In this document: positions 45,215-54,595 of the stretch, piece by piece
How the letters are laid out: each line of letters starts with the position of its first letter
Numbering within the stretch: the first letter of the stretch is position 1
DNA from: Nostoc sp. CENA543
GTDB lineage: Bacteria; Cyanobacteriota; Cyanobacteriia; Cyanobacteriales; Nostocaceae
Length of the DNA: 64,000 bases
Direction: 5' to 3'
Assembly: GCF_002896875.1 (NCBI RefSeq)
Contig: NZ_CP023278.1
Location: 558,001-622,000 of the forward strand
Program-made: the position numbers and the translations under genes
Notes under the pieces: model-generated
The model's database searches: none
What the model was told of the DNA's origin: nothing
The model's input: the letters and a program-made list of their open reading frames with translations, nothing else

Positions 45215-45991
45215 TCACCTCACCAACTGCGCGGCGGAATTAAAGAACTGACGACATAATCCTTTAGTAATCAAAACTGTGGTGAGTAAATTGGCGAAAG
45301 CCACCATGAAAATAATCAAAATTTCGTAAGATACAGCCTCTAGGGGTGTAATCCCAGCTAATAACTGTCCGGTGGTGATTCCAGGGATTGCTACCATCCC
45401 TACTAAAATCATCTGGTTGATTGTCGGTAGTAAGGCGGCGCGGATGGCTTCTTTGCGGTATTGGTTGGTAGCTTGTTGGGGAGTAGCACCTAAACTTAAA
45501 TGGGTTTCGATTTCGTTGGGAAAGGTGTTCATACTATTCACCAAACGTTCCCCAGCGATCGCAGCTGCATTCATCCCATTTCCTAAAACAATCCCCGCCA
45601 GGGGAATAATATAACGCGGTTCGTACCATTTATCTGGTTGAATGATTAAGAAGTTGGTGTAAACCAGTGTCATCAGGGTACTCACAAAAATCGCACCCCA
45701 AACCAAAGGCAATACACCAGGAATCTTTTGACTGATCCGATTTCGTGCGACAATCGCCGTAATCGTCAGCATGACAACTAAAGCCGCTAAAACAGCCCAA
45801 GGATTGCCCAAAGCAAAGATGAAGTCTAAAACGTATCCCAAAACAGCTAACTGTAGGATAGTTCTACCGGTAGCGATCGCTAAATTTAACTCTAATCCCA
45901 ATCTTTCCCAGGCAGATATCCCCATAGCGATCACCATCAATCCTACAGCGATCGCTAAATCTACCAAATCCAACTTGATTAAATCTTGCAT
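45215..45991 (-). CDS. fetB: FetB-like ABC transporter permease (UPF0014)
   Basis: 258-residue membrane protein of the UPF0014/FetB family, the permease of a putative iron exporter in E. coli. About seven TM helices; signature stretches are LAIATGRTILQLAVLGYVLD, PLAGIVLGNGMNAAAIAGER, ETHLSLGATPQQA and MVAIPGITTGQLLAGITPL. The ATG at 45991 is chosen; the upstream in-frame extension is encoded by repeat DNA. The ATPase partner FetA is not adjacent, so it must be elsewhere. Confidence 0.9.
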   Translation of the reverse strand: MQDLIKLDLVDLAIAVGLMVIAMGISAWERLGLELNLAIATGRTILQLAVLGYVLDFIFALGNPWAVLAALVVMLTITAIVARNRISQKIPGVLPLVWGAIFVSTLMTLVYTNFLIIQPDKWYEPRYIIPLAGIVLGNGMNAAAIAGERLVNSMNTFPNEIETHLSLGATPQQATNQYRKEAIRAALLPTINQMILVGMVAIPGITTGQLLAGITPLEAVSYEILIIFMVAFANLLTTVLITKGLCRQFFNSAAQLVR

Positions 45992-46006
45992 GGGTTGTTT
46001 AGGGGT

Positions 46007-46085
46007 GTAAGGGTGTAAGGGTGTAAGGGTGTAGGGAGAGAAAAATACAATATCCAATGCCCAATGCCCCATGCCCCATTCCCAA
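46007..46085. repeat. STRR block upstream of fetB
   Basis: AGGGTGTA units (46007-46034) and CAATGCC/CCATGCC units (46050-46082). Confidence 0.8.
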
Positions 46086-46281
46086 AATAGTCAGTTTACA
46101 AACAGGCACTCATAATTTACCACTGATGCGCGTTTTACCCATAGAATTATTGCGGTAATAATCCTTGCTTTATAAGTATCTCAGGCGACAGTCTTGACAA
46201 GCTTTTTTGAGAATAAATTCCCTTAGCAAGAATTGACAGTTGGTGTGTATTCTTTGTATCTTCAGACTAAAATGAAAACTT

Positions 46282-47430
46282 ATGATCCAAAGTATAAATT
46301 CTGTCCCTGCTTTTGATATCAAGCAGCAGTACACTACCCTAGAGGCTGAAGTTAGTGCTGCCGTTGTAGAGGTTTTAGCATCCGGCCGCTACATTGGCGG
46401 CCCTCTAGTAGAAAGTTTTGAACAGCATTTTGCTAGTTATCACGATGTAAGTGATTGTGTCGCCTGTAACTCTGGTACTGATGCGTTATATTTAGCACTA
46501 CGTGCTTTGGGAATTAGTGCGGGTGATGAAGTAATTACCACCCCTTTTACATTCGTCGCTACAGTAGAAGTAATTATTGCTGTTGGTGCAAAGCCAGTAT
46601 TTGTAGATATAGATGCGACAACATTTAACTTAGATGTACAGCAAGTAGCAGCAGCTATCACACCCCAAACCAAAGCGATTATCCCAGTGCATCTATTTGG
46701 ACAGCCTGTGGATATGACAGCGTTGATGGCGATCGCACAATCTCATCATATTGCTGTAATTGAAGATTGCGCTCAATCTACAGGCGCGATGTGGGATGGG
46801 AAAAAAGTCGGCAGTATAGGTAATTTTGGTTGCTTTAGTTTTTACCCTACCAAAAACTTAGGGGCTTGCGGCGATGGTGGCGCAGTTACCACCAATGATC
46901 CAGAGTTGGCGGCTAAGGTAAGGATTATTAAAGAGCATGGGCAAAAAAATCGCTATCAATATGAAGAAATCGGCGTAAATAGTCGTTTAGATGCCATACA
47001 AGCGGTAATATTGCAGATTAAACTGCGTTATTTGGAGCAGTGGAATCAACAACGTCAGGCGATCGCAGCTTATTATCAACAATTTCTCAGTCAAATTCCT
47101 GGCATCATCACACCACAAGCATTAAGTGGCGGTGTGAGCGTATGGAATCAATATACTATTCGTGTATTGGGGGCAGGAAGTAACGGCAATACCGCCACAC
47201 AGCGTGACTCAGTACGCAACCAACTCCAAGAAAAAGGCATAGGTTCAATGGTTTATTATCCCTATCCTTTACATCTGCAACCAGCCTATCAACACCTTGG
47301 TTATCAGCCAGGACAATTCCCAGTAGCCGAGCAAATTTGCCATGAGGTATTATCTTTACCCATGTTTCCCGAACTGACAACTCAGCAGCAAGACCAAGTA
47401 ATTTATGCTTTGAAAGATATTTTATCTTAG
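46282..47430 (+). CDS. DegT/DnrJ/EryC1/StrS-family sugar aminotransferase
   Basis: PLP-dependent aminotransferase acting on nucleotide-linked keto sugars, as in amino-sugar synthesis for cell-surface glycans. 382 residues; begins with PAFDIKQQYTTLEAEVSAAV. Landmarks are ACNSGTDALYLALRAL, VIEDCAQSTGAMWDGKKVG, the PLP Lys in FSFYPTKNLGACGDGGAV, and NSRLDAIQAVILQIKL. No other sugar-biosynthesis gene is adjacent. The product could be a 3-amino or 4-amino sugar; this cannot be resolved here. Confidence 0.92.
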   Translation: MIQSINSVPAFDIKQQYTTLEAEVSAAVVEVLASGRYIGGPLVESFEQHFASYHDVSDCVACNSGTDALYLALRALGISAGDEVITTPFTFVATVEVIIAVGAKPVFVDIDATTFNLDVQQVAAAITPQTKAIIPVHLFGQPVDMTALMAIAQSHHIAVIEDCAQSTGAMWDGKKVGSIGNFGCFSFYPTKNLGACGDGGAVTTNDPELAAKVRIIKEHGQKNRYQYEEIGVNSRLDAIQAVILQIKLRYLEQWNQQRQAIAAYYQQFLSQIPGIITPQALSGGVSVWNQYTIRVLGAGSNGNTATQRDSVRNQLQEKGIGSMVYYPYPLHLQPAYQHLGYQPGQFPVAEQICHEVLSLPMFPELTTQQQDQVIYALKDILS

Positions 47431-47580
47431 GGACTGGGGACTGGGGATTGGGCATGGGGCATGGGGCATGGGGCATTGGGCATTGGGCATTGGGGAGTGG
47501 AGAATTTCACTACTCACCACTCCTGACTCAACACTCAGCACTCAGCACTCGCTACGCACTCAGCACTCTCGTATTCGCTA
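47430..47580. repeat. STRR block reaching into the ycf23 end
   Basis: GGGACTG (47431-47450), GGGGCAT/GGGCATT (47453-47493) and ACTCAGC units (47523-47570). The last set encodes the final residues of the ycf23 product. Confidence 0.85.
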
Positions 47581-48295
47581 AAGCTTCGACTAAACCGCGC
47601 ACAGCAGCAATCATCGCTACTTCGCTATTGAGTTGGTTAATTGCAGAACCAACACCAACACCAGCCGCACCAGCTGCTATGGCTAGCGGTGCAGTAACGT
47701 TAGAAATACCGGAAGCACACAATACTGGTACTGACACAGCACGAGAAATTTCATAGGCTGCGGCTAAGGTAGGTGCAGCTTTTTCAATTAATCCCAAGCT
47801 TCCAGAGTGAGATGGCTGGCTGCTAGTACCGCCTTCAGTTTGGATGATATCTGCACCAGCTTTGACTAATTCTTCAGCTAGTTGTACTTGTTGATCCAGT
47901 TCTAAAATATGGGGAACGGTGACAGATAGGGTAATTTCTGGCAATAAAGCACGGGTTTGATGTGTGAGTGCTAATACTTCTTCCGCCTCAAATCTGCGTC
48001 CTTGAGCGTAAAAACTATCAAAATTCCCGATTTCAATTAAATCTGCACCCGCAGCGACGGCTGAGACAAATTTTTCTGGTTCTACGGCGGAAACACAAAC
48101 AGGTAAGTTAATTAATTTTTTGGCTAACTGTACTAAAACAGGATCAGCAGCAATATCTACAAAAGTTGCACCACCAAGTTCAGCTGCTTTCACAACTGCT
48201 GCGACACGATCAGCGTCAAAGTTGTGCAAACCGCTAATCACTTTCAGGACACGGCGGTTAGTAAATGCACTTTGTAGTGTAGAAGGCATTGCCAT
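47552..48295 (-). CDS. ycf23: Ycf23 / DUF561 TIM-barrel protein
   Basis: 247-residue protein of the DUF561 family, encoded as ycf23 in some algal plastids. A beta/alpha-barrel pattern is visible: VLKVISGLHNFDADRVAAVV, ATFVDIAADPVLVQLA, GADLIEIGNFDSFYAQGR, IIQTEGGTSSQPSHSG, VPVLCASGISNVTAPLAIAA and GVGVGSAINQL. The Gly-rich loops at strand ends suggest phosphate binding, as in dihydroorotate dehydrogenase-like barrels. The enzyme activity is not known. The final residues (RVLSA, TAG) come from the ACTCAGC repeat. Start ATG at 48295 or 48289. Confidence 0.9.
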   Translation of the reverse strand: MAMPSTLQSAFTNRRVLKVISGLHNFDADRVAAVVKAAELGGATFVDIAADPVLVQLAKKLINLPVCVSAVEPEKFVSAVAAGADLIEIGNFDSFYAQGRRFEAEEVLALTHQTRALLPEITLSVTVPHILELDQQVQLAEELVKAGADIIQTEGGTSSQPSHSGSLGLIEKAAPTLAAAYEISRAVSVPVLCASGISNVTAPLAIAAGAAGVGVGSAINQLNSEVAMIAAVRGLVEALANTRVLSA

Positions 48296-49038
48296 AGTTG
48301 TAATCTTGAAGCTACGAAAATAACGTCCATTTTACCCCCACTTTCATGATGACTGGACTATATTCTGAGGAAAATTTCCGTGAAAAATTGATCAAATTAT
48401 GAATGTGCTGGAGTATGAGCGTAGACGTAGCCTTTCATAGATATGGCTTCAGTACAAAAATGGTTATATAAGATACAACTTATCCGTCTGATACTTAGCT
48501 AATACCAATTCACAATTCGCAATTCGCAATTCGCAATTAAAAAACTTAGATGTAGCAAGGATTTTAGGGTTTACATCTGTATCAGATTTTTCGTGAAATG
48601 GTATAAGAGGAATAATTCAGAAGTTAACTCCGCACCTTTTTAGCAGTTTTTAACACAAAAAAGCAATTTTCAGGAGAATTTATTTAGTAGTTTTGTACCC
48701 ATGATATGGGACTCGTATTAGATTTCTGCGAAACTAGGTACACTTTTATTTCTTCTTCCCTGTTCCCTCTCTATCGCGCTTGCGCTTCTCTGCGAGACGC
48801 TTTGCGGACGCGCACCACGCAAACAATTTCACCGAATCAAAGCGGATTCCTATATATATCAATAACAAGTGCAATAAAGCAGATGAGTATTTTATTTTTA
48901 GACAATCTTTTCTTAACCCAAATTACTAATAAATACCTAAACTATTTTCAGTAATCTCACAGAAGTTTTTAATAAGTTACAGATTTAATATTTAGTTTGT
49001 ATGACAAAAATATATTAGGTTTGTATAAAATCACAGCG
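48296..49038. other. Long intergenic region with MITE-like and STRR repeats
   Basis: No supported gene. It contains CAATTCG units (48509-48538) inside an element with related ends AATACCAATTCAC (48502-48514) and CGTGAAATGGTAT (48592-48604). A GAGACGC-type GC-rich repeat lies near 48770-48825. The promoter for the PhnD-like gene should be at its right end. Confidence 0.6.
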
Positions 49039-49929
49039 ATGAAACGACGTGTTTTAATCGGGTATTCATTTCTATTTATTGCAGGATGTACAGCAACTAC
49101 AAATGCTAATAATAATAGTTCATCACAACTATCAAAATTACCAAAAAATCTGAAATTTGCAGTCACAGATGTATCAGGAATTGATGAATTGAAAAGAGAT
49201 TTCGGAGAATTTAGTACAGTTTTAGAAGAGATATTAAATACCGAAATTGAATTATTTCCTGTAGAAAACCCAATCGCAGCAGCACCGGCATTGTTATCGG
49301 GAAATTTAGATATTGCATTTGCCGGGCCTTCAGAGTACCTAATTTTACATTCTAGAGCTAAGGCAATTCCTATAATTGGTGTGAGACGTAAAGATTACCA
49401 TACTATTTTTGTAGTGCGTGCAGATAGCAATATTCAAACTTTAGCTCAGTTAAAAGGCAAAACAATTGCCATGCGAAAAATTGGCTCAACATCTGGACAT
49501 ATCGCACCTACTAGTTTATTGATAGATGCAGGATTAAATCCAAAAACTGATTACAAAACATTAATGCTTGATAATAAAGGAGGAAAAGCCTTAAAAGCAG
49601 GTGAAGTAGATGCTTGGACTATATCATCTGACCGATATAAAAATGTTTTAGAATCAGAAGGTTTATCAGAAAAAGATTTCAAGATCATTTTAAAAGGCCC
49701 GGAACTTCCAAGCGATGTATTTGTTGCCAGTAATCAATTAGCAAATGACGTGATTGAAACTTTGCGATCGCAGATGCTCAAAAATCAAGAGCGACTCATT
49801 CAAAGTATGCTCAAAGCTCAAGCTAATCGCAAGTATGTAGATAGTCAAATGGTTATAGCAAACGATGCTGATTATCAGACAATTCGGGAAGTTTATCAAA
49901 AAATCGGACAAGACAGCTTTATTAAATAA
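49039..49929 (+). CDS. PhnD-like periplasmic substrate-binding lipoprotein
   Basis: 296-residue exported lipoprotein; MKRRVLIGYSFLFIAGCTAT carries a lipobox with the lipidated Cys. The mature part is a type II binding-protein fold of the phosphonate/phosphite PhnD family (LKFAVTDVSGIDELKRDFGE, LLSGNLDIAFAGPSEYLILH, DAGLNPKTDYKTLML). No ABC permease or ATPase gene is adjacent. Instead a membrane histidine kinase begins 15 bases later, so it probably acts as the ligand-sensing part of a two-component system. The ligand is unknown. The ATG at 49039 is chosen because it gives a clean signal peptide. Confidence 0.88.
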   Translation: MKRRVLIGYSFLFIAGCTATTNANNNSSSQLSKLPKNLKFAVTDVSGIDELKRDFGEFSTVLEEILNTEIELFPVENPIAAAPALLSGNLDIAFAGPSEYLILHSRAKAIPIIGVRRKDYHTIFVVRADSNIQTLAQLKGKTIAMRKIGSTSGHIAPTSLLIDAGLNPKTDYKTLMLDNKGGKALKAGEVDAWTISSDRYKNVLESEGLSEKDFKIILKGPELPSDVFVASNQLANDVIETLRSQMLKNQERLIQSMLKAQANRKYVDSQMVIANDADYQTIREVYQKIGQDSFIK

Positions 49930-49944
49930 TGTCTATCTAAATTC

Positions 49945-51861
49945 ATGATTAAACGTCGCTCCATTACATTAATAAATCAACTTTTAACTAGTCTGACTAG
50001 TTTGACACATAACTGGAGCATTACTAAGAAAATTGGCTATAGTTACACCTTTGTAATCGGTACTACGTTAATTGGCACAATCAGTGGCTCATTAATTGCT
50101 TATTATTACGAAATATCTGCTTATAAACAGCTTAATTTAGCTTATCAAAAACAATATCTTTTAAAAAATTTAGAAAATAATGTAAACAGAGCCAGAATTC
50201 ATCCCCAAAGGCTTATTCTTGTACTAGATGATTCTGTGTGGTTAGAGTTTGAAAAAAATAGATTTATCTCAGATATTCAAGATATCAATCAGCAGCTAAA
50301 TGAAATAGATACTTTTGTCAAAAATCATTCTCATGATTTAGCATTAAATTATCAAACTTTTCAAAAACTATTAACAGTATATCGGCAAAACACATCACTG
50401 TATAATCAAAATATTCAATTATTATGGAAAGAGATTGCATCTCAAGACTCTAATGATTTACCTTTAAACAAGCTATTGCTATTTATCAAGCATCAAGAAA
50501 GTATTGATATTAATGTCAAACTTGAACAGACATCAGATGAACTGCTCCAAATGATTATTCAGGCAGAAAGGCAACAGCAGCAAGCAAATACTAGTTTTAA
50601 AGATGCCAGAAAATTAAGATTAAAATTAATCAGTATTAGTATGTTATTGTCTACTGCGATCGCTGCAATTATTGCCATAATAACTAGTAAATTAATTGCT
50701 CGTCCGTTACAAACAGTAACTAGCATTGCTAGAAAGATTACACAAGAATCGAACCTTGAACTAAGAGCTAATATTAATACCCACGATGAAGTAGGGACAC
50801 TTGCGAGTTCTTTAAATCAATTAGTGGAATGGGTTGGTGATTATACTGAAGCACTGGAAATTGCACGCCAAACTTTAGAATACAGAGTAGAAGAACGCAC
50901 CAAAGAACTGCAAGAAGCCCACCAAACCTTAGAGAAAAGAGTAGAAGAACGTACTGAGGAGTTACGAATAACATTAAAAGAATTGCAAGAAACCCAAGGA
51001 CAATTAATTCAAACCGAAAAAATGTCCTCTCTTGGACAAATGGTTGCAGGTATTGCCCACGAAATCAATAATCCTGTCAATTTTATTTATGCTAACGTCG
51101 AATGTGCAGATAATTATATTAAAGATTTACTACACTTGCTTGAATTATATCAAGAATATTATCCTCACCCAGACCAGATTATCTCAGAAACAATAGCAGA
51201 AATTGATCTAGACTTTATTCATCAAGATTTATTAAATATACTGTCTTCGATGAAAGTAGGCGCGCAACGTATTCGAGAAATTGTCTTATCTTTGCGTAAC
51301 TTTTCCCGTCTCGATGAAGCTGATATGAAAGAAGTAGACATACATGAAGGAATTGATAATACTCTCTTAATTCTCAATCATCGTTTCAAATCAGATATTG
51401 AAGTCATTAAAAATTATGGTCAATTACCTTTATTAGAGTGTTATCCAGCCCAACTTAACCAGGTATTTATGAATATCATTAATAATGCTGTGGATGCAGT
51501 CTTAGATTATCCAGAACAGATTAAAAAACAGATAGTTATCTCTACCCATCACCTCGAAAATAATTATATTCAAGTTGAAATTCAAGATAACGGCTCAGGC
51601 ATTCCTCCAGAAAATATCAAAAAATTATTCGATCCCTTTTTTACAACTAAACCTGTTGGCAAAGGTACAGGTTTAGGTTTAAGTATTTGTTACCAAATTA
51701 TTGAAAAACATCAAGGTAAAATAGAGGTGTTTTCCACACCCAAACAATGTAGTAAATTCGTTATTCGTCTGCCGTTACATACGAAAAGAGTTACAATTGA
51801 AAATGCCCAACCTGATCAAGAGCTTAGTTCTGTTTTGTTTAACAAACGAGCTATCCAGTGA
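49945..51861 (+). CDS. Membrane sensor histidine kinase paired with PhnD-like protein
   Basis: 638-residue kinase. TM1 (about 32-55), a helical periplasmic domain (about 56-228), TM2 (about 230-252), HAMP (about 253-305), then a coiled coil with an internal duplication (TLEYRVEERTKELQEAHQ / TLEKRVEERTEELR). The HisKA domain has H372 in GIAHEINNPVNF, and the HATPase_c domain has NIINNAVDAV, DNGSGIPPENI and GTGLGLSICYQI. It starts 15 bases after the PhnD-like lipoprotein, which suggests the binding protein docks on the periplasmic domain. No response regulator is nearby. Confidence 0.92.
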   Translation: MIKRRSITLINQLLTSLTSLTHNWSITKKIGYSYTFVIGTTLIGTISGSLIAYYYEISAYKQLNLAYQKQYLLKNLENNVNRARIHPQRLILVLDDSVWLEFEKNRFISDIQDINQQLNEIDTFVKNHSHDLALNYQTFQKLLTVYRQNTSLYNQNIQLLWKEIASQDSNDLPLNKLLLFIKHQESIDINVKLEQTSDELLQMIIQAERQQQQANTSFKDARKLRLKLISISMLLSTAIAAIIAIITSKLIARPLQTVTSIARKITQESNLELRANINTHDEVGTLASSLNQLVEWVGDYTEALEIARQTLEYRVEERTKELQEAHQTLEKRVEERTEELRITLKELQETQGQLIQTEKMSSLGQMVAGIAHEINNPVNFIYANVECADNYIKDLLHLLELYQEYYPHPDQIISETIAEIDLDFIHQDLLNILSSMKVGAQRIREIVLSLRNFSRLDEADMKEVDIHEGIDNTLLILNHRFKSDIEVIKNYGQLPLLECYPAQLNQVFMNIINNAVDAVLDYPEQIKKQIVISTHHLENNYIQVEIQDNGSGIPPENIKKLFDPFFTTKPVGKGTGLGLSICYQIIEKHQGKIEVFSTPKQCSKFVIRLPLHTKRVTIENAQPDQELSSVLFNKRAIQ

Positions 51862-51908
51862 TGATTTACAACTCTTAGTTAATATTTATTTAATTTTCTT
51901 AAAAACTG

Positions 51909-52343
51909 ATGACAATCTATTTTTATACTGTCCGTGAGGAATATGGCTGTTTCTCTAACTTCTCTCCCCACGGGTTTATGTTAGATGATTTGTACTGGTA
52001 TACAAGTGAGCATTATTTTCAAGCCCAAAAATTTTTAGAGACATTTCACATAGAACAAATTCGTCAAGCACCAACCGCGAAAGCAGCAGCAGAAATGGGA
52101 AGAGATAGAAAACGTCCTTTGCGTTCTGATTGGGAGCGAATCAAAGATGATGTTATGCACAAAGCCGTCTTGCAAAAGTTCACAACCCATGCAGATATTA
52201 GAGAAATTCTGCTGTCTACAGGTGATGAGGAAATAGTAGAAAATTCGCCGATTGACTACTATTGGGGTTGTGGTGTTGATGGTAGTGGTAGAAATATGCT
52301 AGGGGTAATTTTAATGGAAGTCAGAAAGCAACTACGCTCATAG
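51909..52343 (+). CDS. NADAR-family N-glycosidase (YbiA-like)
   Basis: 144-residue protein of the NADAR/DUF1768 family. Landmarks are FYTVREEYGCFSNFSPHGF, YWYTSEHYFQAQKFL, the conserved Glu/Trp positions, DDVMHKAVLQKFTTH and YYWGCGVDGSGRNMLG. YbiA-type members hydrolyse damaged riboflavin intermediates; others remove ADP-ribose from nucleic acids or act on NAD-related molecules. Which activity applies here is open. Same strand as the preceding kinase, 47 bases after it, but with no functional link visible. Confidence 0.92.
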   Translation: MTIYFYTVREEYGCFSNFSPHGFMLDDLYWYTSEHYFQAQKFLETFHIEQIRQAPTAKAAAEMGRDRKRPLRSDWERIKDDVMHKAVLQKFTTHADIREILLSTGDEEIVENSPIDYYWGCGVDGSGRNMLGVILMEVRKQLRS

Positions 52344-52568
52344 AGAAAACATCAACAGAAACAATGACTGTGAATTGATATTTTTGATGTTATATCTGAT
52401 TACAGAAAAGACTGAATGTCAGTAAAATATTATTTAATTTTTAGCATTAACAAGAACATCTCAGTATAGCGGGTTAATTTTTAACCTTATCTCAAGGTAC
52501 TGTCTAGCACAGTGCCAAGTATATTCTTATAAAATAGCTTATGAGTCGTCTTTTATAGGAGTAGAGAA

Positions 52569-52883
52569 ATGATGCCGACAATGGCTCTAGAGAAAAGGTA
52601 TTGTAAGTGGTTCTGGGATGAATCACTAGGAGGCGATTTTGATACTTGGGGTACTAGTACCTATTTCATAGAATTAACTCTAGTAGGTAATGATTTGTGT
52701 GCTACCAGACAGATAGAAGTTTATGAAAATGGCAACGTCTTATTTTATGATGAAGACCATCTGGCTGATAATTACGGAATGTTGTGTGATAAACCCCTAG
52801 ACAATAAAGATTTACAGGAATTTGGCATTACTAAAGCCGAGTTTGAACAGATTTGGAATACAAAAACACCAATGAATAGATGA
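52569..52883 (+). CDS. Small hypothetical protein (DUF6881-like)
   Basis: 104-residue protein (103 if the second ATG is used). Pattern KRYCKWFWDESLGGDFDTWG, then FIELTLVGNDLCATRQIEVY and ENGNVLFYDEDHLADNYGML. It loosely resembles DUF6881-type proteins, small domains often seen near toxin-immunity loci; this match is from memory and weak. AGGAG lies 7 bases upstream of the first ATG. No toxin gene is adjacent. Confidence 0.65.
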   Translation: MMPTMALEKRYCKWFWDESLGGDFDTWGTSTYFIELTLVGNDLCATRQIEVYENGNVLFYDEDHLADNYGMLCDKPLDNKDLQEFGITKAEFEQIWNTKTPMNR

Positions 52884-53239
52884 AACTATCTCAATTTTAG
52901 CTGGTGACTTTAGCTGTATCGCTCACCAGCCAGCATCAAATTCAACTGCGTTAAATCAACAGAATCTGCTGCCAAAATAAGCTAATTCGCCTCATTACAT
53001 AGCTTTTTACGCGCACCAAGTTTTTGTCAAAATTCCATAATAATTCCTCTATGACTCAGCTATTTCCAAATAAGTGATACCAATTTGACTAATAACTGCG
53101 ACCAATAGACTGCTTAAAACCTTACTAGTGAAGCATTCCCCAATCAAAAATCCTAAATTGAAAATCCAAAGTGGTATGAGATAAGTATTTTTGTTTTGGG
53201 AACACTATAAGTATCACCACAGCTAGCAGGAATTGGTCA
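52884..53239. other. Intergenic region with an ATACCAATT-bounded element
   Basis: No gene seen. From 53079 (ATACCAATTTG) to 53176 (CAAAGTGGTAT) the ends are related inverted repeats enclosing AT-rich DNA with GATTTTT-like units. It resembles the element in 48500-48605. Confidence 0.55.
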
Positions 53240-54340
53240 ATGTCACAAGGTGAACATCATAACAACAGTAAAAATACGATCCCTGTGGAAGTTGCAAAAT
53301 ATATGAAACAAGTCAGACGCAACACTATTACCCATGAGTTTGACCAGGGATTACCAGAAGAACTGCTACTGACTCAAGAGAGTGACGACCAATTATCAGC
53401 TGCATCTTCCCTTCTCAGACAAGGAATCAAACAGCAAAAAGCAGGAGATGTCATCGCCGCTATCCAATCTTTCCGGCAATCTCTGGAAATGTTTCAACTA
53501 GCTGGCGATGTCCCACAACAAGAGCAAGTCTTATCTTTACTGGCATTAGTGACTTACACTTCCGGCGATTATAAAAGTGCAGTTACCTATTCTCAACAAT
53601 GTCTAGCTTTAAAAAATACCTCAGACCCAGCAGTGCGAATGCAAGTGCTTTCTCATTTAGGGAATGCTTATCGTCATCTCAACAACTACAGCAAAGCGGT
53701 TGAATTTCTAGAAGAGTGTTTGAAATTAACCAAGCAGCTACAAGACAAACGCAGTCAAGTTGCAGCATTGAATAATTTGGGATTAGTTTATAAAGCTTCA
53801 GGGAACTTTCTTAAGGCCATCGAGTATCAAGAACAAAGCTTAGAAATTGTTCAGGAATTGCAGGATAACTGGGGGATAGAACAAGTCCTGAAGAATATAG
53901 GTAATGCTTGGTATGCTTTAGACAACTACCCAAAAGCGATCGCCTACTACGAAAAATGTGTCAAAATCGCTATTTCTTTGAATAATCCCCGCAGTGCAGC
54001 TCAGGTACTCAAAAATCTGGGAAATGCTTGTTATGCCGTAGGAGATTATGCCAAAGCAATTAAATATTACGAAAAACGTTTACAGTTAGCTAGACATCTC
54101 AAAGACCAGCGCAGCGAAGAACAGTCCCTTGCTAGCTTAGGTGTGGCTTGTGAAGCTTTAGGCGACCACGGTCGCGCCATCACATACTATGAAGCCCGCT
54201 TATTACTTGGTAGAACCTTAAAAGATCGTCGCATAGAAGAACAAGCACTTGCTAGTTTAAAAATCGCTTGCTATGCCTTGGGCGATTATGCCAAAGCTAT
54301 GCAATACCAGCAAGGGACATCTACAAATCCAGGGGTTTAG
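53240..54340 (+). CDS. TPR protein (LGN/Rapsyn-like repeats)
   Basis: 366-residue soluble protein. An N-terminal tail of about 50 residues precedes at least seven TPR units of about 40 residues, such as DYKSAVTYSQQCLALKNTSD, YSKAVEFLEECLKLTKQLQD, YPKAIAYYEKCVKIAISLNN and YAKAIKYYEKRLQLARHLKD. The regular G/A-N-Y-x-K-A-I pattern indicates a superhelical protein-binding scaffold. There is no catalytic domain, and no partner is identifiable from neighbours. Confidence 0.9.
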   Translation: MSQGEHHNNSKNTIPVEVAKYMKQVRRNTITHEFDQGLPEELLLTQESDDQLSAASSLLRQGIKQQKAGDVIAAIQSFRQSLEMFQLAGDVPQQEQVLSLLALVTYTSGDYKSAVTYSQQCLALKNTSDPAVRMQVLSHLGNAYRHLNNYSKAVEFLEECLKLTKQLQDKRSQVAALNNLGLVYKASGNFLKAIEYQEQSLEIVQELQDNWGIEQVLKNIGNAWYALDNYPKAIAYYEKCVKIAISLNNPRSAAQVLKNLGNACYAVGDYAKAIKYYEKRLQLARHLKDQRSEEQSLASLGVACEALGDHGRAITYYEARLLLGRTLKDRRIEEQALASLKIACYALGDYAKAMQYQQGTSTNPGV

Positions 54341-54595
54341 GGGTATGGGGATGTAAGGGTGTGGGGTGTAGGTTTTCAAAACAGAATTATTACACGCCAT
54401 ATGTTTCTGTTTTCTATTCCCAATGCCCAATGCCCGATTCCCAATGCCCACTAAAGAATGAGAACTGGTACAATTAGGGTCTAGTTAATAACAGTATTCA
54501 GTAACCACATGTGTCTGAAAAATATTTTTCACAAGCTATAGATAGCTATAGCTTCAGACAGATGTGCTGGTGCTGACTCAATCAACCAGATTTTC

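Noticed and set aside
48911-48950. Possible Pho box (CTTAACC-like) upstream of the PhnD-like gene
   Set aside because: Only one CTTAACC is present; the tandem 8-base repeats with regular spacing required for a Pho box are missing.
48706-48954. 82-residue plus-strand frame in the long intergenic region
   Set aside because: About a third of it is encoded by the GAGACGC-type intergenic repeat; no start signal or family.
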